From: Nemopilema nomurai
Taxonomy: Eukaryota > Cnidaria > Scyphozoa > Rhizostomeae > Rhizostomatidae
DNA: 64,000 nt
NCBI GenBank assembly: GCA_003864495.1
Contig: ML133383.1
Coordinates: forward strand, 6,742,880 to 6,806,879
Direction of reading: 5' to 3'
The translations under genes and the position numbers were made by a program. Shown in pieces: positions 55,330 to 64,000 of the stretch (its first letter is position 1; each line of letters starts with the position of its first letter). The notes beneath the pieces were generated by a model, which made no database searches, was not told the DNA's origin, and saw nothing but the letters and a program-made list of their open reading frames with translations.

Positions 55330-58300
55330 ATGCCTGCCAACGCCGAAGTAGAAGACGGTCAGCCAGAAATGCAGCAGCCCCTTTCTATTGATGACATTTC
55401 AGAAGAGGCTAAGCAAGAAGCAGAAAAGATCAAGAATGAAGCGAATCAGCTTTTCAAAGGTCGGTGATTTAAGAACTTCCAAGTCGAGGCCATTACTGTA
55501 TCGCGTCTTTCGGGATGAAATACGCTTTTTTCGCTCAACAATACTGCACCGCTGATTCATAAGGTGTCGAGAAGTGCGAAAAATTTGGTGCAGCCATTAA
55601 GTTTTAAATTCTTTTAATGTCTTCCACCGTCTACAACCGTATTGCGCCTGCCATAATAACTTTGGCGGGAAAGTTTAGAACTAAAACTACAACATTTGAA
55701 TATCAAGAGGAATTTAGAAACATAGTAATAGTTAGTTCAGCTTCATGCTAACCTTAGCTAGACTCCTCGCGAAATAACCAGAAATAGATAGCAGCAAAGA
55801 AGAAAAGGGTTGACCTTATAACATCAGAAAATTTCCTTAGACTGTTACAATTGTCAGGCAACATCTCAGATATTTTCAAACTTCTAGAACACAATTATCA
55901 ATATTCTTAACTTGAGCTGTAGAGCTTTTAACATTGCTGATGTGAATTTTACTGTCAAAGTAAGTTTGATTCGAAGATATGCTGTTTACATTGAAAAGAG
56001 AACAATCTTATAAACATTGATTGCAAACTCCTAGCACAGAAGAGAATATTATGAAATGTGGTTAACTGGCATGGATCATTTACAAAATATGCTACATAAT
56101 ATAGGAATTCAATTAAAACTGCTCTAAAATTCTTGTAAAATTCTTTAAAGGACTCCACTACATACTAATATTAATGACACAAAAATTGTGTTGCTGTTTT
56201 TCATTATATTTTAATTTTTTATAGAGCATGCATGAAAACCTAAATGATACAGTCAACTTTGTAAAGATAAAATATTTTTCTTGAGATGTTGATTCAAGAT
56301 AGTTTATATAGTATAGTTGATTGGTCCTGATGTATGTAATTTGAATATGGTGTTAATGTGAGTGAGCTGATTGAAAATTGTCTAGATGCTGTTATTGCTT
56401 TGGGCTTGACCTTCCTTTTAATTAATAGTTTAGGAAGACATTCAATAATTTTTTGTCAATATCAGGCAAACAATTGAGAATGGGTGGAAATTTAATAAAA
56501 CCTAATTATACATCATCATAGTTTCTTTGCATAGCACAATCCATGTTAATGTTGATGTTAACCACACATTACTTTTCCTTTAAATCTAAGAGGAACATGC
56601 TTTATGTACCAAATGCCATTTGTATACAACATAGCAAACTAAACTAGCTTTCCTTTTCATAATGAGACATCACTTAAAACCAGTTAAAAACTTGATATAC
56701 GACTTGAAAGGCTGGGAAATATTTCTTTATAATAGGCATGATGGTTATCTCACAGGTAAAAAAACAATTAGATTAATAATAGTAATAGCCAATCATGTTT
56801 ATTTATAAAGAGATAGGGTAAAGTACAAGTATCTAGGTTGTACCCCAAAAATGAAATACATTGAAAATAGTTGATTTTTTTAGTTTTTGTTTGATGTTTA
56901 ATTCTCCATTTGTTGCAGAAATATTAAGTTATCAAGTAGAGTGCAAAGCGAGGTTTTCTGATTTTTCTTTGAAATGATGATACTGAATCCAAAGAATATA
57001 TGAACTGATTTATTTATACTGTTTTGGGGAAAATACATTCTATTTTACACTTTACATGCAAAGTACCTATGAGCTTTATAAATTCTAACTGCAAAGTTTA
57101 ATTTATATCTTTAGATGGAAAATATGACAAAGCAGTGGGGAAATACTCAGCTGCAATTGAAAAGAATCCTTTTGTTGCTGCGTATTATGGAAATAGGAGC
57201 ATCTGCCATTTTAAATTAGAATGCTTTGGATTGGCTTTGAGTGATGGGAACAAAAGTATTGAGGTTGATAGAAAATATGTGAAGGTAACTGTGTAACATT
57301 TTATTTCTAGCTAAATTGTCAGATAGGAATATCACTATATCATTTATGTTTATTTTTTCTTCTGGAATCCAATGGTTAATATAGATGAATATTAATGTTG
57401 CAGCTCTTTCTTTTTGTGGCCACAAAGTTAATACTACACAAGTGAACAATTTTTTCTGCTTCAACCTTCTATTATTGTCCAACCAATCAAGCTCTTGTAA
57501 TGCTGCTATTTTGTGCTTTCTCCTCTGGAAGGTTTGGTATTTCAACATCTCTGTATGCATGTTAAAAAGCATTCTTATGTATTGCTTGGTCAAATTAATA
57601 ATCAGTAATTGCTCATTGGCAGAACTGCTGCAGAATGCGAGAGTGTAACCAATCTGTATTTTTCCAACTTTGAATCAGGAATTTTGCAGAAATTACAAGA
57701 ATTTGCTCCAGGACTCATGAAAGACCAGTTAAAAGTGTTTGGTCCTGTTCCTTATATGTAAAAGTAAACTTTTGAGGGCACCATTGCAGGGCTATTATAG
57801 AAGAGCAAGCGCAAATATGGCTCTTGGCAAATTTAAGCAAAGTCTAAAGGATTATGAAGCAGTATGTATGTTTTATACAAGACATTTAATTGTACACACA
57901 TTCAAATGTACATTAAGCTGATATTAGTACATCAGTGTTCACAATTGTAATGAAAAAGGCCAAATATGTTTGTTGTTTTCAATATTTCTGTTCTATAAAT
58001 ATTTACCAACTCCCAAAGAATGTTATTGTAACAACTCTTTATTTTGCACAATATTTTCATTGCAAAGAATATGAAGCTTACTGTTTTTCATTGTGGTTTT
58101 CATTTTATGATATTCTCAGGTCAAGTTGGTTGTATCTGTTGTTTAATGTTTTTGGCAGGTGGTACAATATAAGTATTTCTGACTAAAATGTACCTTGTCT
58201 AATTTAAAATCCAAGTTTTATTACATCAGCCTTTCTTGAACATGCACTTAGTTTCGCTTTTAATAACTTTAATAACATTTTTATTTTTTTCCCATTCAAA

Positions 58301-61300
58301 AGTATGTTTAAATGTTTACAGAAATTCATTTGCTTTCAAAGTTTTCCTGGATATAAGTATGTACCTTTAAGTTTTAGTTCATTGTTTCTTGTATACCAGT
58401 GCCTGCTTAACTTTCGTAGGTTGCAAAGGTGCGGCCAAATGACAAAGATGCCCAAGCAAAGTACACTCAGTGCAAAAAGGTTGTCCAAGAGCAGGCATTT
58501 GCCAGGGCTATTGCAGTTGAAAGTAAAACAAAATCGATCTGTGAAACATTGAATATAGATGCAATGGGTGAGTATTTTTTTCTGGTTTCAGGTACCATCA
58601 GATTTCAGTCAATTCTATCAGTTAGTGCTAGATTTTTGATTATGTTATTTGAAATTCGCTCCAATGGTTCTGTCATTTTCAGTAGAGTAAGCAGTTATAT
58701 GTGACATGTTCCCTACTTTGATCCGCAGTATGTTTGACACTAGTTTGCAGGAGTTGTCTCTGGTAAATCAAGTCATTTATGACATCACTGTTTTGTTGAA
58801 AAACTGCTGCCCAATCTTTGAATACTGCTCTTTTTAAATTAAGGACTTTGGAAGTTTTAGACGGAGTTTGCTGTAAGAAATAGCAAATGCACACTTGAGC
58901 TTCCTATATAAATGCTTTTGTCGCTCTTTGATGACCATTTGTTTTGAGATGAGTCAAATGGACAGATACGGAGCGAACATTTAAGGATAGAAGAGGTTTT
59001 CAAATAAGCTAGCTGACTAATATTGTTGATTATAATTAAAACCAAACGACTAACATACTTAGTTTTGTTATCTTCTGTCTTCAGTGACAGATCCTCCTTA
59101 TTAGAGAGCTGGTTGCATCAGAAACTGAACTTGAACTTTCCTTTTTTCCTTTCTTAAACAAATTGATTTACTTTGAAATGGGATTTTTATTTCGCCACAT
59201 GCTTGAGATTCCAGTCTTGTTTTGGCTTAATTTCTGGGCGACTATATTTAATACCAAGCTTTGATTGTTGAATTACAGTCATAGAATCAGATTATACCGG
59301 CCCTGCACTAAAAGATGGAAAGCTTGTTACAGAAGATTTCATGAAGGAGTTACTACCATTTCTCAAGAGTCAAAAGAAATTGCATAAGAAATACGCATAT
59401 GAGGTATGCTTTGCAAAATGCTCGCCTTTATTTATCTAATCTTAAAAAAACTCACTTACTTCTTTTTTAGTGATGGTATTTTGCTTAAAGCTATTTTGGT
59501 CCCTCAACATTCGTTTTAGCCTGCCTCGTTCTGATAAAGCCAAAACGAAATCAGTCTCTGGTTTACATATTTTTGAAGTCTGGATTTTGAAAATGATCTT
59601 GAAAGAGGAAAGGAGTACAATTCTTCCCAAGGCTGACAAATTCGTGTTTCAGATTAAAAGGTGTTCGTTTTCAGAAAAAGAAGTTAAATTGTTGCCAAGA
59701 ATCATAACTAGACAAATGCGTCGTTTTGAAAGAATCTCCAGCTTTTCTTTGTTTGCAGCACCAGTTTTGTTTTTTCAATGATATCCATCAGTGTTTTCCC
59801 TTATTTTGTCCAACTTCGTAACTTCCTACTAATTTTCATCATCAAAGAAGTTTAATATGATATATTTTATCGGCCAGAAAAATTATAATTATTTCTCTTG
59901 ACATGAATTTACGGGACTGAGAAGGTGAAAGGGTTAAATGGCGTTAAAAAGAATAACACAATAAACAGGTTGATACACAGGCCCTCTGACGTCATTTTCT
60001 ACCTCTGAGAGATCCGATTTGAAAACATGCCAGAAAGTAGTCAACAACTCAGATTTTCATGAAAAAAATCATCAGAATTCTTCGGCATTTAAGAAGTTTA
60101 AGCTCCGTGCTAAGGCTAAACGGCTTTCTCTCTCCGGCTTAACATAAAGGTCATGATTTAATTATCTGTGAGTTGTCAACTCATAGAGCTATTTGTCTTT
60201 GATGACTTCAATATTGGCAAATTTTGACTCAAAATAGTTAGACATGATGGGTTGTAATATTTGGACGAGTAATAGCAAAAAGCTTCTCAAATATAAATGC
60301 CTAGTATGTAGAGTTTAAATTATAGCTGTTCTGCGTTTTCTTGTTAAAATCAAACTTCGATGCGACAGCAAGTTGGTTTTACTTAAGTTAGCAGTGTGAA
60401 GGGTCTCCATGACAAAAGTTGCTGATATGCAAATTTGGAAGGCATTCAAGTTAATTTTTGTATAGCCAAGTGATGTTGCATTATGTGTATTTGCACAGTA
60501 AGATTAAAGTTGGACCAATATACAGAGGCCTTGCTTGAAGAGCATCCCACATACACAGCAAAAAGTCTTGAGACACTAGACAGGCTTCTGAAGAGTCCTG
60601 CTCAATCCTCTCTTTCATCAATTCGTGGTAAACAATGCTCAGTTTCTTTATTGGGACAAAAAGGGTCAAAGACTGTAGTAGGCTGGATATTTCTGTGCAT
60701 CATCCTTGGGAAATGTCAACATATTATTGCTCATTTTATAGTATATGTAGTTCTTTCTTTTTAGATATTATTGCAAATCAAAGATTACTTCAGCAAAGTT
60801 CCATCGCTTTGTGAAATTGAGATACCCGATGTAAGTTATGTCCCTAATTCTTTGTTATGTAGTGAAAAACAGGACTGTCTGTTTGCAAATTACTCATGTC
60901 ACTTCTGTAATCGAAACTTGAAGTACCGCTATCCTCGCTGTTTCAATTAACTAACAGTTTATTTAGATGAACCAGCCGTGGATACTTGCAATTAATTACC
61001 TACTTTTTACTTTGCATGAAGTATGGTATTTTGTGTACTAAATGGCATCATTGAAAGTCAGCCTCTTGTTTACAATAAACCGATTGAGTGTTGTCCAATG
61101 TAACAAAGGATCCTTCCTTGGCTTTGATTAACACATTCCTGTTTCAAATACTCAGCTGCTAGTCTTATGCGCTGTCGATTTCTCAGCTTTGCTGCGATTG
61201 AAAGGATTCAATTGCCTCCAATAAGTTAGTCCCTTGACTAAACAATGGTGCTTTAGGTCATGGTTGCTATAGGCGATTTCGTTTTGGGATTCGCTCCACG

Positions 61301-64000
61301 CCGTTACTACACAGAACATGGTAATGGCGATCAATCAGCTTTATCAATCAGTCAATCAACCCACCAGCGCATGAATCAATAGATTGACTATCGCGCTGTC
61401 AATCTCAATCACGCTTTCAGCTAATCAACTTAACGATTAACTAACGGAACGCAATCATGACAATAACGAGACCTTTCTGTCGATTAAGTCTTTCTTTGAA
61501 AACCAATACCTGTTTCGCAGTTTTAATAACTCCAAAATTGACCACCCAACAGTCTGGTAACCATTTCAGTTATAACTCGACGTATTTTTCTGTTTCAGAC
61601 GAATAAATTCACCGTTTGTGGAGACATCCATGGACAGTACTACGATCTGCTGAACATTTTCGATATGAATGGCATTCCATCAAAAGAGAATCCTTATGTA
61701 TCCTTTATTTTTCAATAAATAACTTCTCGGTAGGAATCGATAAGTTCTCGTACGATATCTCAGGTTGTGTGTATATTATACACAGTCAGGAGCTAGGAAT
61801 TTCCCTTTTGTTGCTAAATTTGTACAAATTGACGTTCACAATTTACCTCTATGCAAGCGCAATATCTATCTCATTTTCTTCTTCCATCTTTATAAATTTT
61901 GTGGACCATCTATTGTTGATATAGTTTTTTTTCAACTTTTCATTTGGCATCAATTGGCACCAAGTTTATAATAAATCAACATTTCTCAAATTCTCTGTTT
62001 GACTATAGTATACAATTTATTTACCAAATATTCAGGATACAATTGGACTGCTACCAATGATAAGTTAGTAGCGTGATCCAGAATGACGCCAAACAATGTT
62101 TTGTGACATTGATGTTGTGATCTAAAAACAGAATTTTTCAGTCCAGTAGTTGTTTTGTGTTGCACATATCAATCCATTCGCCTTAACTGATTTTCGACAG
62201 CTTTTCAATGGTGATTTTGTCGACCGTGGCTCTTTTTCTGTAGAAGTTATTTTAACGTTGTTCGGATTCAAACTATTATATCCGGATTACTTTTTTATGG
62301 CCAGAGGTACGTATTTTGCTGTTTTGTTTCCCTACTAATGCTGCATGCTAGGTATGTTGGTATGCGTTGGCTTCCAATTTTACAAAGCTGTATATCTTTT
62401 AAAAAACTATTTATAAGGATATCCTCTCCTACAAAATAATTTGTTATCATCAACACCAGAAGTTCTTTGCTTAATTGCTTCTTTGGACCTCTTCTACATA
62501 CACCTTGCATAGGGTATTGTAAGAGCATTAATGCTTAGGGTTCTTGACAGAACTAATAATCATATCTAAGGAAGAAAATGGCCGCAGTCAACTTTCGATT
62601 TTTAAGTGTGTTTAGTGAGTACCTTTTCAAGGAGGAGCCCAAAGCCTAATTAGCAATTAAACAGAGATTCCTTTTGCTTAAACTAAACAAAAACGATTTC
62701 GGAGCTGACGTAAAATTTTCAAATCGCTTCATGGCTTCTGCTTGTGATATAGTTATTGGTAATCAACGTTTTACGATTAATTACTTGTGTATATTTGTTG
62801 TTTGCTAAAAATGCCTCATTTCCCCTGAATGACTTATGGATGTTTCATCTTCTAATCCTATGTCTTCTGTAAGACTGTTCGAGCGCAGTATTGCGGGTTT
62901 CTAGTTGAATATGGAATCTTTATATAATGTTCTAGGGGTATTCCCTGCAAAAAACCCCTTTTTAAACATCCTTGAAAGAACCAGATGTAATTTTCCATAG
63001 TGATTCAAATTTTCGAATAAACAGTTATGTGGGTTGAATGCGGCCATCGGTTTACACAAAAGAACTCTTTAATTTTTATTTTTGTGGTCTGAAGTTATGA
63101 TGTTGTTGCTATGCATAATTATGTTAACAGGTAACCACGAAAGCTCGACGATGAATCAGATGTATGGCTTTGAAGGCGAAGTCAAGTCAAAGTATCCTTG
63201 TTTGCCTTTTGCAACAAAATAATACCCAAACAGGCCAATCGCTGTTGACCAAATTCGAAGATGACTCACCAAAGGCCTATTCATAACACTTGAATAAGAG
63301 TGTTAAAAAGTGAAAGTGCGATTTGATGGAGAGGATGATGCCATTGATTGGCTCCTATTTGACCAATCAACAACAGCTATATATTCTATTAAAATCCTCT
63401 TGAAGTGATTACTGTGCATAGCAAACGGCAGTAAATTGAATAGGATAGGACACTGTTTATTATAGAGTGTTGTTTACTGACAACAGCCAAAGAAATAAGC
63501 AGAAGACGCAAATGGTTTATCTTTTCCCTAAAGCATAAAAAATCCAAGCCTTTCATTGTACTTTGTCAAAGGGTTCCGAGTTAGTGGGCCTACACCTGTG
63601 CACATCTGCAATCGAATGACGATTATCTCTGAACGTTTTTCACCTCTGGAACCTCTTGTAAGCAAGGTTTATAAATATGCTTTAAATATCATCCACCACA
63701 TGGGACTGCCTTGTGCCACGTGCCTCTATAGAGATGTCCTTAACACTCAAATCAGGTATTCATCTGGTATGGGCGAGTTGTTTACTGAAGTGTATAACTT
63801 GCTTCCGTTGGCACACGTTATAAATGGGAAAATTTTGGTAAGCACGTGTGTTTATTTTGCAACTTTTGATGATAACTCAGTGACGTCAAATTCTTGTGTT
63901 TTGGGCGATTGATAGTGTAAAGGACGTATCTGTCTATCAATAGTACCGTGTTTACCAAAGAAAGCTACAATAATAACGTCCCTCTTGATAGATAGTGTAA
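55330..64000 (+). CDS. PPP5: Serine/threonine-protein phosphatase 5 (TPR-PPP), 3' end outside window
   Basis: PP5 is an HSP90-associated phosphatase; its TPR domain docks the MEEVD tail and restrains the active site. Exons: 55330-55459, 57115-57284, 57790-57861, 58420-58567, 59279-59403, 60765-60830, 61599-61697, 62201-62306, 63131-63191 and 63756-63837, which give 353 of an expected 490-500 residues. Residues about 28-130 form three TPRs ([40 protein letters not shown]). The catalytic part has all early PPP motifs: GDIHGQ (245-250), GDFVDRG (274-280) and GNHE (306-309), supplying the metal ligands Asp246, His248, Asp275 and Asn307. The start is the first ATG before the acidic head and matches family length. 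The introns at 61698 and 63192 carry U12-type signals. The remaining exons, with the C-terminal helix, lie to the right. Confidence 0.95.
61698..62200 (+). other. PPP5: U12-type (minor spliceosome) intron 1 of PPP5
   Basis: The donor reads GTATCCTTT, the U12 consensus, and CCTTAAC lies at 62181-62187, ending 13 bases before the acceptor AG, in the window expected for a U12 branch site; there is no strong polypyrimidine tract. The intron is 503 bases, phase 0, between NPY and LFNGDF. Confidence 0.85.
63192..63755 (+). other. PPP5: U12-type (minor spliceosome) intron 2 of PPP5
   Basis: The donor is GTATCCTTG and the branch element TCCTTAAC is at 63737-63744, 11 bases before the end of the intron. 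Splicing here (phase 2) joins EVKSK to YSSGMGELF. Any U2-style alternative nearby would break the frame. Confidence 0.87.

Noticed and set aside
61330..61440. CAATCA-rich stretch in a PPP5 intron as a regulatory array
   Set aside because: Irregular spacing and no consistent unit; probably simple-sequence drift.

Overview
This is a window of nuclear DNA from an animal. It is AT-rich, its genes are split into many small exons with GT-AG introns, and every recognisable product belongs to a eukaryotic and mostly metazoan family: a PLEKHG-type RhoGEF, a myosin essential light chain, an extended synaptotagmin, ICA1/ICA69, MAX and protein phosphatase 5. The compact introns, and a mobile element carrying a P2X7 C-terminal-type domain gene (a family I recall as strongly multiplied in cnidarians and fishes), make an anthozoan cnidarian (sea anemone or coral) my best guess. 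The species assignment is an inference and not secure.

Layout. 306-9227 (+): 3' part of a PLEKHG1/2/3-like Rho guanine nucleotide exchange factor (end of DH domain, PH domain, long Ser/Arg-rich tail). 13363-13821 (-): intronless myosin essential light chain. 15101-31867 (+): complete extended-synaptotagmin/tricalbin-like lipid-transfer protein; the 31 exons I assign join in one frame to 1098 residues. 34281-35895: a 1.6 kb element bounded by TTAA duplications and terminal inverted repeats, carrying a degenerate three-exon gene with a P2X7 C-terminal-type domain. 37587-42806 (-): ICA1/ICA69, an arfaptin/BAR-domain trafficking protein. 47117-51375 (-): MAX, the bHLH-zipper partner of MYC. 55330 to the right edge (+): PPP5, with three TPRs and a PPP phosphatase domain; the last third lies beyond the window.

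The genes are ordinary housekeeping, signalling and membrane-traffic genes and do not form one pathway. The light chain and the synaptotagmin are divergently arranged about 1.3 kb apart, and MAX and PPP5 are divergent about 4 kb apart. No rRNA, CRISPR or prokaryotic features were seen; I did not find a tRNA but could not run a structure search.

Most notable: (1) the TTAA-flanked, inverted-repeat element with a host-like P2X7-domain gene as cargo and no transposase; (2) two introns of PPP5 that carry near-perfect U12-type (minor spliceosome) signals; (3) a reading-frame break in the last exon of ICA1 that is resolved by a 50-base candidate mini-intron or else reflects an indel; (4) a 36-base exon in MAX at the place of the vertebrate alternative insert; (5) a 548 bp fold-back element between ICA1 and MAX.
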